From Chromera velia (taxonomy: Eukaryota > Sar > Chromeraceae), in the NCBI GenBank assembly GCA_018398765.1, contig JAHBMJ010005588.1:1-17500 (forward strand): 17,500 bases of DNA, in the 5' to 3' direction. Of the stretch, positions 8,258 through 17,098 are shown piece after piece. Both the position numbers and the translations under genes were made by a program. A model generated the notes under the pieces. The model was not told the origin of the DNA and ran no database searches. It saw only the letters and a list, made by a program, of their open reading frames with translations. The first letter of the stretch is position 1, and every line of letters begins with the position of its first letter.

Positions 8258-8665
8258 CTATTGTTTACCCCCTTCCCTTGCCCCCTTCCCTTTTTGAGTC
8301 TTTGGAGCATCAGCTGCAGGAGTAGCTCCACCCCCAGACTTTCTTTTGGAAGCATTGCCCCCTGCAGGTGAAGTCTAAGCGGCAGCGGCACCACTCTGCT
8401 TCTTCTTTTTCTCAGCCCCCCCTTTCTTCTCCAAATTGACTTTCATCTGTTTTGCATCTGTAAAATGGAAACCTTCACAATGCTTTACAAACTTCACACA
8501 CCGAAGAACTTCATTCTTTCCCATCCAGACGACGAAGTCTTTCTTCTGTTTTCCTGCTGTTGCATACGTGTTGCAACGCAACTCAATTTGGACGTACCCC
8601 ACATAGCTAGACCTATCTCCCTTCTCCGCATCGTAGTGTCTAACCTCAATCACCGACAAATCGTC
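8258..8665 (-). CDS. Unrecognised protein inside the hAT-like element
   Basis: The minus strand is open from 8665, directly after a CTAG acceptor-like site at about 8666, to a TAG at 8375. The part before that stop has mixed composition with likely beta-strands (YVGYVQIELRC, KKDFVVWMGK) and then a Lys-rich end. After the TAG the same frame stays open for 38 more codons to 8258, and these are Gly/Ala/Lys-rich like a disordered basic tail. That suggests the TAG broke an originally longer protein or lies in an unspliced intron. There is no ATG at the head, so this is an exon or a broken gene. I recognise no family; it is not a hAT transposase. It may be captured host sequence. Confidence 0.35.
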
Positions 8666-8815
8666 CTAGACTGGGGATATGCTTTCAGACTAGCTTTAAA
8701 AATGAAGTGAACGAAGAAAACTATCGTTTATGTAAGAAACTCAAACGTTAAAAAACGTTTTTAAGCATTAGAACTCAGTAGAAGTAAAGTTATATAAGGT
8801 TCTATAAGGTTCTCT

Positions 8816-8842
8816 TAGGTTCTTAAAAAAGTTACTGAACCT
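8816..8842. repeat. Subterminal GGTTCT...GAACC repeat, right
   Basis: Partner of 7906-7930. Additional GGTTCT copies lie at about 8798-8815 and 8940, and AGAACC at about 8859 and 8957. Confidence 0.55.
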
Positions 8843-9064
8843 AGGCTTTTGTCTTTTTAGAACCTATAGTAGCGAAATGACTTTAAACCTCTATAACTTT
8901 GTGATAAAAGCAAATAATCACCCAGTTTGTATTGTGTATAAGGTTCTACTGGGCTTAGAACCACATTGAACACACTTTTAAGAGTATACATCTTCTCTAT
9001 CTTTATTTAGGGGGGGGGTACAGACTATATTTTATCATATTTTTTTTAAAGTGATATACCCTAG

Positions 9065-9072
9065 GTCTTTGC
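9065..9072. repeat. Target-site duplication, right copy (GTCTTTGC)
   Basis: Perfect partner of 7698-7705, adjacent to the right inverted end at 9064. Confidence 0.8.
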
Positions 9073-9622
9073 CCACCTTGGGGAGGTAGACGTATTGTCC
9101 TCTTCCGTAAGGATCATTCTTTTGGCGGACAATCCGTAGTCAAAAACAGTGGCTAGGCGCAGCACTGACCTGATCTTCTTCTGATAGACTGTCCATCGGC
9201 AGTGATAGTGCGAACTCAATATCGTACCGGTGGATTTTGCGGAGATTGCTAAACCTGCATGCTCCGTAGAACTGTAGCACTACCAAAAATGAGCTGCGTG
9301 CTGCAACAAGGGAAGGCTTCTTCGACCAGTAGCGGAGAAGGGCCAAAAACTCTGCTTTAGATAAAGGACGCTTCCCTTTTACCCCCGTGTGATCCAACTG
9401 TTTTCTCCAACCCCTGAAAAAATCCTGCAGACTCGGATCCTGAAAAGGTGGGGGGGGGAAGTTGTAAACTCGATGGTACCAGACCAGGGCTGACCGCAGT
9501 TAGTTTTCCAGCAAAGCCTTTAGGGGGGTAGGCTTGTTGGCTACAAACGCCGTAAACAGCAGCATCAATTTGAGTGGGCTGTCAGCAGGAAGAAACCAGT
9601 CTGGGTGGGCATGTGGAACTAG

Positions 9623-10129
9623 TGCGAGTGCCTACGCCAGACTCCTTTCGATCTACTTTCTTATTACTCTTTTTTTACAATTGCTTGATCCCGATCGGTC
9701 TTTTCTATCCTGTTCTACCCTTCTTGTCAGTGTGAACTTTGTTCGAAAAAAGGTTCGTGTCCAACCTTTTTTCTGTCTCATGAGCGAAGCCCTCCAGCTT
9801 GCGCGCGTACATAGCCCCCCATCCTCAAAGTAAGCCACGCCGCCTTAGCTGCGACCCCCCTGCCAGCGCGTGCGCCATACGCCCACGGCCTAAGTCTGCC
9901 ATCCGCCCCTGCACCGCGTTTTTGCATGCTAGGTTGGCTAGAGCCACGGCATATAGACTCGCACGATGCTTTGCTACCTGGCTTTTGTGGCTAGACACCA
10001 AAGAGAGAGAGGCGCATGTTCGCTAATCTAAGCTGAGGAGCTTTCGCTTGTTTGTTCCCTTTACAATTGAACGCCGCTACTGAGTGTACCGCACGCTATA
10101 CAAAGGCAGGCCCTCGGCCGCGCTAGCCA
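9623..10129. repeat. Dispersed ~507-bp repeat A, copy 2 (A2)
   Basis: Direct-orientation partner of 6211-6713. It adjoins the 5' end of the recombinase relic on one side and the reverse transcriptase relic (from 10166) on the other. Together the two copies bracket the recombinase in ~3.4 kb. There is no flanking duplication beyond a possible CCAG shared by the outer edges of the pair, which is too short to trust. Confidence 0.7.
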
Positions 10130-10165
10130 GTTTAGAAGTTTAGTTTTGAAACTTAAGCTCTCCAT

Positions 10166-10982
10166 TTACTCCCAATCTCCATCAGTATCCTTCGGTTCCT
10201 GTACCACAGCAATAGCCCCAGCACTGGTAAAGGAACACTCTCCATGCCGTTGCTTTTTTAGCTTTTGCTCCCCCCTCATGCAGTAGACCGAAGCTCTAAT
10301 CACTGCAAGCTGGTCCAGGATTCTGATCTTCACCATCCCTTAGGCTGCCACTCTGCTAGGCCTGGTGTTTGTTCTCGCTACAATCTGGTGAACTGCCTAG
10401 ATGAACTGCCCTCCTGAGTACTGCCAACGCCCCCTCTCCTAATGTTCCGTCTGTTGATACTATAAAAGGTGCAAAATCCAATCTCCTCTCAATACACCTT
10501 TCCCAATACTTCTTCAATTTCTCCAACTCGTGCCTTGCGATAGTCATCATAACTGTCAGTTTTCTATACGATTCCTGATCACAGTCAATGATTCAGAACC
10601 TCATGTCCAATACGGCCCTTCTCTATAAATTGAAGAGGGACCTTACCTAGGTCCTGGACCTTACCCACAAGTCCCCCTCCAACCCTGTTCTTTCCCTTCC
10701 CTCTCAACTCCTTCTGATGATGACAGCGTCTGTTATTGTCCAAAACCCGGCTTCTTTCAGAAGGCGCTGCACTACAAGGACAAGTTTATCGTGCCTGTGA
10801 TCTACCATCCATCCCGTATGGCATACAGCTGCATGTTGGATCGTCCAGGCCGCCCCACATCCATCACATCTATCCGGCTTCTCTGTTAGCTCAGTCCTGA
10901 AGTGAAAAGCCAAGGCATCACGAAACTCTAAGGGAAATAAATTAAAGTTGTCATTCTCCCTTGGGAGTATGTTTAGTTGATG
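10166..10982 (-). pseudogene. Reverse transcriptase C-terminal relic (non-LTR-type retroelement)
   Basis: The minus strand carries, in order, ILPREND, FRDALAFHFRTEL, a C-X2-C-X7-H-X3-C zinc motif (CDGCGAAWTIQHAAVC), HRHDKLVLVVQRLL, AVLDMRF, a SYRK-containing linker, LEKLKKYWERC, DFAPFIVSTDGTLG and finally LAVIRASVYCMRG. This order is characteristic of the region after the polymerase domain in a widespread family of protist and invertebrate retroelement proteins. Stops interrupt it (near 10595 and 10625), and the last segment (10336 to 10166) is in another frame. The polymerase domain with its YxDD site is not in the window; the upstream frame closes near 10985, so the copy is 5'-truncated, as non-LTR insertions often are. 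Confidence 0.75.
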
Positions 10983-11003
10983 TGTTGTTTATGATTATTT
11001 AAC

Positions 11004-11164
11004 AGAAAGACATGCCCTCTATAGCGAGCTTAAGCCACAGACATTAATCGAAGCCTGGGGTAACATGTGTATGAAATGTGGAGATGACACATGGTTGTAA
11101 ATGAGTGACGCACGCATGTGAGACATGTATGCATGAAGGTATCCGCCCACACTGCATGCAGGCT
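11004..11164. repeat. Diverged direct repeat R, copy 1
   Basis: From AGAAAGACATGCC through TTAAGCCACAGACATTAAT and GAAGCCTGGGGTAACATG to CCCACACTGCATGCAG. It aligns with 11953-12119. A 5' fragment (AGAAAGACATGCC) is also present at about 11336. There is no coding signal shared between copies. Confidence 0.65.
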
Positions 11165-11952
11165 TATGAAAACGGTCTGAAAGATCAATGCTTCGGCTGG
11201 TCCAGGAGGGGTGAAGTGTGAATGATTCAGCACCAGCCGAAAGCAAAGAAGAAAAGGACAACAAAAGTTAAAAAAAAAATGATGGGGGAACAAAGAAGAA
11301 AGGGGAATGGGAAGACAGTTGATCAATTTGAGATAGAAAGACATGCCTGCATAGCAAAGAGATGTGCATGAATGTGCATGTATATATATGACATTGCTTA
11401 CATCCAATCTCTCCCTCCTCTATCTCTATGTTGTTCGATATAACGGTTATTTTCCATGTATATTTCTGCAATGTGTTCCATCTGTCTTTCAATTTTCAGT
11501 CTTGTTGTAATGACTGCGCTGAGTGTATGCTAAAGCAGTTTGAGAAAAAAACGTGTACAAAGCAGAAGCAACAGCTAGTTGCAAGGTCTGCTGCACAAAA
11601 AGACAGAAAAAGGGGAACAGAAAGATATACAAACGAATGAAGACAATTGAGAAGTGTATGAAAATGTGTGTGAACTTATATTACAAGCTTTCACACCGTT
11701 TCACACTGTCCTACTGTCAAAGTTAATGCATGAGAAGCGTACTTGCAGTCATGATGAAGGCTTGCAAAGAAAGAAAGAAAACACAGAGGAGCATGAATTG
11801 ACTGAATGGCAGTGAAATAAGAGAAACATGAAATGAGAGATTTCATGAGGACCTGTAAGATCCAGAAGAGTCAAGAAAGTTCGAATAAGTCGAGCGTGTA
11901 CGTACGAATATGCAAAGGCATAATCAATGTAGTGTGTTCGGATGGGGGGGTG

Positions 11953-12119
11953 AGAAAGACATGTCTTCCATAGTGTGCTTAAGCCACAGGCATTAATTGA
12001 AGCCTGGGATAACGTGTGTATGAAATGTGTAGATGAGTCTAAGATGATATATGGTCGTAAGTGAGTGATGCACGCATATAAGACATGTATACGAAGGCAT
12101 CCACCCACACTACATGCAG
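11953..12119. repeat. Diverged direct repeat R, copy 2
   Basis: Matches 11004-11164 with many substitutions and small gaps, including an ~8-base insertion after GTAGATGA. It lies about 950 bp away in the same orientation. Confidence 0.65.
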
Positions 12120-12631
12120 CGTCATAGTGAGCGATACATGATGCATACATGGAAAGATGTATGTATGCACACAAGAGATTTGCCGATGCAGAAGTAGACG
12201 ATGCTAATACGGTACATCTGAATGATCAAGGAAATAATGAATGGATGTCTGTATGATAGAACCTTCTGAGAACTTCTTAACTAGGTGTGGAACGCTGGTA
12301 GGAGTCACCCATAGTTATCAGGAATTCTTTTTTTAACATTTTGAAACATTTTTTGATGTATGTTAAAAAAATATTAAAGTGCGTTTTAAAAGTTATATTT
12401 TAGAGTCCACAGACTTAAACCAGACTTTAAACTTTATTTCACTTTAAAACTTTACAGATCACACTTAGTTTACGACTTAAATTACTAGTATGACACAGTA
12501 ATATTAGCACTAGCGACAGTGCTTATATAGACCTAATATATGTCTAGAAGCACCATCAATATCAGGGTCTAATTCACTGTGATAGTCCATGAGAAATCGA
12601 CCTCCTATATTTGCTAAAATTATAGCTAAAT

Positions 12632-12710
12632 TCGTCGAAATTCCTGTTTTTAAATTCCTTTAGATTCCTAGCTAATATAATTCCTGTAAATTCCTGTCTA
12701 AATTCCTAGG
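12632..12710. repeat. Reiterated ATTCCT motif stretch
   Basis: At least six copies of AATTCCT or GATTCCT within ~80 bp. It resembles the reiterated motif in the right arms of the fold-backs (3106-5718), without their ordered structure. Confidence 0.5.
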
Positions 12711-12893
12711 TCCTTGCAGAGTAAACAATGTTTAACTAGATGTTTAATTAATATGTAAAAATACGTGAATGTTTGTAATACAGCTGGTCTAATTAATTAT
12801 ATGATGCTTTTCTGATCGAAATGCACTTTGTTCCTTTCAAAACACCTTTGAATTCATTACTAATTTGTGTGTGTGTGTGCCTTAAGCAATACT

Positions 12894-14886
12894 TCAGGCA
12901 GCTGTCGTTAATCGCTGCTCCACCTCATCAGCAACGCTCCGTAAAAGGGATAACAGAGAAGACAACGACATGCGTTTCAAACTGTCTGACGCACATGCGT
13001 CAGAGGCTCTAATTCTGTGTGTTCCCAAATCAGAATGTGAAAATCCCGCATGATATGACATTGTGTCTGTAGTCTCGTTGCCTCCCCTCTCTCTTAATGT
13101 GGACTGAGAGACGTCACATGTACAGGTGGGACACACTGGAGACGTCTCAACTGTGCCTCGGAGCTCTCGTGGGACCTCTGGGGGGGCTGAGGTCGCCCTA
13201 AGCTTTTCTCTTCTGCCTTCCCCAACCTGACCTGAAGCGTCGGAGCTCTCTTTGCTGTCGTGGCCTCCATTTATGGATGGAGTGGGAATTGGGTGGAGGG
13301 GCAAGGGAGGAGGAGAAAGGGGATGAAAAGCAAATTCTAGAAGGGAGGGGGCATCAGGCCTTTTCCCGTATGTCCAACTTCTGTAGTCTTTTCTGTGCGC
13401 AATTCTGCCTTCTGAGACAGATTCCCACTGTCTCCAGGGGACTCTTCCAATTCCCGGATGCCCATCCAGATTTCGGTTGTCAAATGGGATCTGGGGATCT
13501 ATTTTCTCGACAATCACCCTCTGCTCTGGATTCCCGACTAGGTCGCTCACGTTGACTGGAAGGCCGATCATGCTACCCTCACTGCCTGAGGGTGTGTGCA
13601 TGGTTGGATCAAAAGAGCGCACGGACATCTGGAGGAACAGCCGCTGCCACCCAGCGACGGCCCTCCAATCCTCTAGGAGTTTGGGCTTCCAAAGGGAAGA
13701 AATTTCAACGCTCACACGTTCCCTGAGCCCTGGATTGTTTGCAAATGCGGCGGCCTTCCGTCCATAATCCTCGACGTCTGTCGCTACAGTCCACTCAGCC
13801 ACTCCCACTGCGGCAAGAAACGCAGCGGCACACCGCCCCTGCATATGTTCATGTGGAAGGGTCACTAACGGGAGCCCACGAGAAAAGGACTCAAATGCAG
13901 TTGTGTACCCCCCAAATGGCCACGTGTCCAGAGCTGCCGTGGCATTCTCGAAGAGAAAAAACCAGTGGCGGTCTGCGAGGGGTCCCACAAAATGAATCCG
14001 TTCAGCATCGTCTCCCATCACCTCCCTCATCCGCGCTTGGAGCGCTTGAAGCTTCAACGCATCCGGAAGTTTCAGAGCGATTCGGGCGTTTGGGACTTTC
14101 TTCAGAACGGACAGGAAGAGCCAGTCGTTGGGGGGGGAGAATTTCTGGGGGGTCTGCAGAGAGATGTACAGAGGATACTCCCCCCCCGGAGGCAATCCGA
14201 GGGACTCCCGAGTCAGTCCCCTCGTGTCCGTCATGTGCCTGAAGGAAGGAAGAAAGGAAGGAAGGAAGAAAAGAAGGGAGAGAGAGAAATTAACATGAAA
14301 GTTCGGATCGAAAAGGGAAACGAACTTCAGGCTGGCAATCTTCTTGAGGAGTATCTGTCACTGCCTTCTCTCGATCCACGAAAAAGGCAAAACCGGAGAC
14401 GGCCTTCTATTCCATTCCGTTCCTTTCATCGCAATCACCAGAAGAGAAATATAATTGAGGACCGCGGAGAGAACCAAGCACATCCACACGGTCACCGTCA
14501 GGTGTCCATCCCGCTAGCAAGCGATCCTCTAAGTGAATACACCCTCAGAAGGAAAACAAAATTTCGAGAGCAAAAAGACGCTGACTCAGTGAACGATGAA
14601 CCGCTAGACAAACAGGCAGGCATGCATGCAGGCACACAGGCAAGTAGACAGAGAGAAGACACAGGCAAAGAGACAGACCATTCGGGATATCGGGCAAAGC
14701 CGTGCAAGGCCACCAGCTGCTCACTGTAAAATCGCTGTGTCCCTTCGTTTTCATCTAGGCCCCCCCCCTCCTCAAAGACTTTGTAGGAGACGAAACCGTC
14801 GAGAGAATCTGCAATGCCTGACGTTGCTGCGTGGCCGTGCGTCAAGAGCTGAAAAAGGGACATCGAAAAAAAGGCGGGGCAGAGGG

Positions 14887-14918
<32 letters not shown>

Positions 14919-14924
14919 CGCGCG

Positions 14925-14965
<41 letters not shown>

Positions 14966-14966
14966 A

Positions 14967-15008
<42 letters not shown>

Positions 15009-17098
15009 AGAAGGAATGACCGCGGGGATGTGGAACGTTGGGGAGGAGGGTGCTTGCTCTGTCAGCAAAACTGATGCATTTTTCAATTTGATGGATCGTC
15101 TGCGACCCCCTGTTCTCTCGCGTTCTTTTCTCGAACCATTCATTTACATGAAGAGACAGAGCTGATGTGCTTTCTCTTTCTCTTTCTTACCTCCCTGAAC
15201 CTGCAGAGCTTCCAATTGTTATGTATCTCGTGCGTCAAATAAGTCCGATCGATCAAGGGGGCGGGACATGAATACTGCACGATGGAAAGAAAGATGACCG
15301 ACTGTCCTGACCTGAACAGGTGCCAGTCTGCTGAATCCAACAAAGTAGGTGTGCGGCTCCATTCCCATATCACCAAACACAAGCACGTCGACCTTCTTGG
15401 CGGCGATAGTCTCTCTTGCGTTTCTCAGTGAAGTCCAAGGAAGATCGATGTACTCGTCCGCCCTTTTTGCCATGCCTTGAGCAATTAGGTCTTCTGCTCG
15501 AGAGACGCGGGGAGGCTGCCCACTTTGTCGTGCGAAGAAAACAACGAGCTCAAAGACGTCCCTGTCCAGCCAGGGGAAAACCCCCGAGAGCATGCGCCCT
15601 GATGAGTGCATTGTCAGATGGACCCCCACGAGACCGATTCGGACCTTGCGGGAGAGAGAGAGATGCCCTCCGGGGGTGACTCGAAGCCTGGGGGGGTCGA
15701 TGTCCCCCCACCGAAATTTGGGGACAAAGTTGAGGGAGTGACTTTGTGGAGAGGATCGTGGTGCTGCATGGAGCCAGTAAGCAGATGACACACACACACA
15801 CACACACACGCATGCATGCATACACACATACATACGTACATATATAAAGGCACAAAAAATGTGCATGCATGTATGCGTGCGCAGAGGCAGACAGAGAGAC
15901 AGAAAGACAGCAAAGAGGACCGAGAAAAGCGACGAAAGGAGAAAGAAACAAGTCACGAACGGAGAATTGAACCAGCTTGTGAAGTCACGACTGAAGGAAA
16001 GGACAATGGACCAAATCCGATGCAGAATCGCTGGCAGGAGTCGCAACCGAGAAGAACAAAATGCAGGAAACTTTTTGAGAGTGATCCGATACGCACAAGT
16101 GGAGACGGACAGACCGACTGACTTTCTTCTTCGTCTTCCGATTCGTCCACGTCTGTCTCCCTTTCCCTTTTCTGCACAAGCCCCGGAGCTGTCCATCTCA
16201 ATCCTTCCACTGTCTGTTCGTACACTCGTGAGAGGAGGCTGACTAGAGGGGCCTCGTCGAAGCCGGTGTAGGGCAAGAGATACTGTCCGGGACTGTTATC
16301 AAAGAAGATTTCTGCAAACGGGTCTTTGATTTTCTCGACGCCCCCTGTTGCTGCTTCCTTCAACAGAGTCTTCAGACGCGATCGGTACCTCTTCCTCCAA
16401 TACAGAAGATCGGTCTCGTTCCGTGTGACGATAGGAAGGAGTGTGGCTGTTTCAATACGGAAGGCGGTGTTGCCCTTAAACCCAAAATCTTTCTTCATTT
16501 TTGCAACAAATGCAACTGCTTCTCTCTCTCGGGATTCCCTAACCAAGCAACGGAACTTCCCCATGACAGCCTGCTGGAATCTGACACCCGAAAGGTCAAT
16601 TGTTCTGTCAAATGCGTGCTGAGCACGTGTGCAATCTTTAAGGTGGAAAAAAAAGATGTTGCCAGCCCGGAGGAACGACACGGGGCGTTCATTAGCAGGC
16701 GTGGTCTCATGCTCAGCGGTCCTCAAGTTCAGCTCTGCCGCCTTGGGCCTGCGAAAAGGGAAAAGGAACATGATAACACTCATCAGTGACAGAATGAGAG
16801 ATCAGTGAGGACAGGTGAGGTGTATGAGACAGTTAATTCATTACCAATTGATCGAGTCTGTTGCTGGGTGTCCTTTCTCCAGTAAAGAACTGATTGAGGT
16901 CGCCCAGGAGTGAAGGGAGTAGCCGTTGTGGCTTGTATCAGCAATTTCACTGCAGATCCTCCCAATTCCCAGCAACTCGCTCGACGATCCACCCTGTTTT
17001 ACAACACAACCTTCTGATCCTGCTGGAGGCGAAACAACAGTGTTGCAAACAACACATGTTGCACAGAGAATCCACAACACTCCCAGCGGGAAGCTCAT
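12894..17098 (-). CDS. GT41-family (OGT/SPINDLY-like) glycosyltransferase with signal peptide, five exons
   Basis: Exons on the minus strand are 17098-16845, 16748-16123, 15763-15312, 14848-14679 and 14238-12894. All introns are GT-AG (96, 359, 463, 440 bp) and all phases agree, giving 948 residues. The ATG at 17098 is the first after an in-frame stop at 17132-17134. Residues 1-23 form a signal peptide. About 106-170 is TPR-like helix. Then come a LYWRKRY segment, SPGQYLLPYTG (237-247) and an acidic linker. The catalytic half follows: KVRIGLVGVHLTMHSSGR (His346 equivalent to the conserved GT41 His), SRLAPVQ (438-444), THGHAATSG, LQTPQKFSPP (Lys533 at the UDP-binding Lys), FGGYTTAFE and GLPLVTLPHEHMQGR (to 636). 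The fold ends near 710; a Pro/Ser-rich 240-residue tail follows. The family transfers sugar, usually GlcNAc from UDP-GlcNAc, to Ser/Thr of proteins. A signal peptide is unusual for it. The exon 2/3 junction is the least certain. Confidence 0.85.
14247..14290. repeat. (GGAA)n purine tract at intron 4 acceptor
   Basis: GGAA/GGAAGAAAG repeats on the + strand, read as CTTCC repeats on the coding strand. They form the polypyrimidine tract directly before the acceptor of exon 5 (CAG at 14239-14241), which supports that splice site. Confidence 0.7.
14887..15010. repeat. (CA)n-(CG)n-(CA)n-(GA)n tract in intron 3
   Basis: Runs of CA, then seven CG steps, then CA again broken by one CTTA, then GA to about 15010. 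It begins about 40 bp from the acceptor of exon 4 (14849). Over 100 bp of alternating purine-pyrimidine next to homopurine is unusual. Open frames reading Cys-Val or Thr-His repeats here are artefacts of the tract. Confidence 0.9.
15787..15850. repeat. (CA)n / GCAT / ACAT microsatellite in intron 2
   Basis: A CA tract, then GCATGCATGCAT, then ACATACATACGTACATATAT. It sits just beyond the acceptor at 15764 on the intron side, so on the minus strand it supplies a GT-rich rather than a pyrimidine tract. Confidence 0.85.

Larger units (their letters stand above)
7706..9064. mobile_element. hAT-like DNA transposon insertion, 1,359 bp, non-autonomous
   Basis: The ends are 15-bp inverted repeats, CTAGGGTGTGTCACT on the left and the complement of CTAGGGTATATCACT on the right (13/15). 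A perfect 8-bp direct repeat, GTCTTTGC, flanks them at 7698-7705 and 9065-9072. Removing the element and one 8-bp copy restores an uninterrupted recombinase frame across the site, which fixes the boundaries independently. An 8-bp duplication with TIRs containing TAGGG is typical of the hAT superfamily. Both subterminal regions carry reiterated GGTTCT/AGAACC motifs. No hAT transposase or its C-terminal dimerisation domain is seen; the only open frame is an unrecognised Lys-rich protein on the minus strand. Confidence 0.8.
7323..9618 (-). pseudogene. Tyrosine recombinase (phage-integrase type) relic, split by an insertion
   Basis: Leaving out the insertion at 7706-9064 and one target copy, the minus strand reads as one recombinase. 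A core-binding domain comes first (about 9618-9400, with LVWYHRVYNFPPP and DFFRGWRKQL). Next is the Arg-I region FYGACRFSNL (near 9250), then the beta-strand segment YVYLPKVGKD (near 9080). The C-terminal part has HSLQKGG (7481-7461), LGHNKSDAF and the nucleophile region LCYM. It is dead: TAA near 9518, a slip in the G-run near 9450, TGA at 9140, TAG near 7552, and Gln in place of the second catalytic Arg (HxxR). The family is typical of Crypton, DIRS, Ngaro or PAT-like elements; no partner reverse transcriptase of that type is present. The 5' end abuts repeat A2. Confidence 0.85.
10983..12893. other. Non-coding interval between retroelement relic and glycosyltransferase gene
   Basis: About 1.9 kb without a gene I can support. 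Several open frames on both strands are poor in conserved features and rich in Cys/His/Ser from repeated ATG/CAT-type words. The left half holds a diverged direct repeat (11004 and 11953). The right half, 12330-12800, is AT-rich with CTTTAAAAC words like those in the tandem units, plus a run of ATTCCT motifs. The 3' UTR of the minus-strand gene ending at 12894 must lie at its right edge. Confidence 0.55.

Noticed and set aside
8137-8710. Plus-strand open frames in the hAT-like element (8137-8325, 8465-8710)
   Set aside because: They are antisense to the better minus-strand frame, with pyrimidine-run Leu/Pro/Ser content and no domain.
7705-9065. CCTAGG as a 6-bp target duplication of the insertion
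   Set aside because: CCTAGG is palindromic and belongs mainly to the inverted ends. The outer 8-bp GTCTTTGC repeat restores a more natural recombinase frame, without a repeated Gly-Lys-Asp.
11019-12174. Minus-strand frames of 81-141 codons in the interval before the glycosyltransferase gene
   Set aside because: Their shared words come from the diverged DNA repeat R. The frames are not maintained between copies and have no recognisable domain.
13277-14729. Long + strand open frames over 13277-14729
   Set aside because: They are antisense shadows of exon 5 and intron 4 of the glycosyltransferase gene, whose minus-strand frame has clear family motifs.
14498-15019. Open frames reading Cys-Val or Thr-His repeats
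   Set aside because: Produced by the CA/CG dinucleotide tract in intron 3. Only the part 14679-14848 on the minus strand is an exon.
15550-16242. Overlapping open frames on both strands across intron 2 and exon 3
   Set aside because: Shadow frames. The frame carrying the GT41 motifs is the only one that joins in phase to its neighbours.
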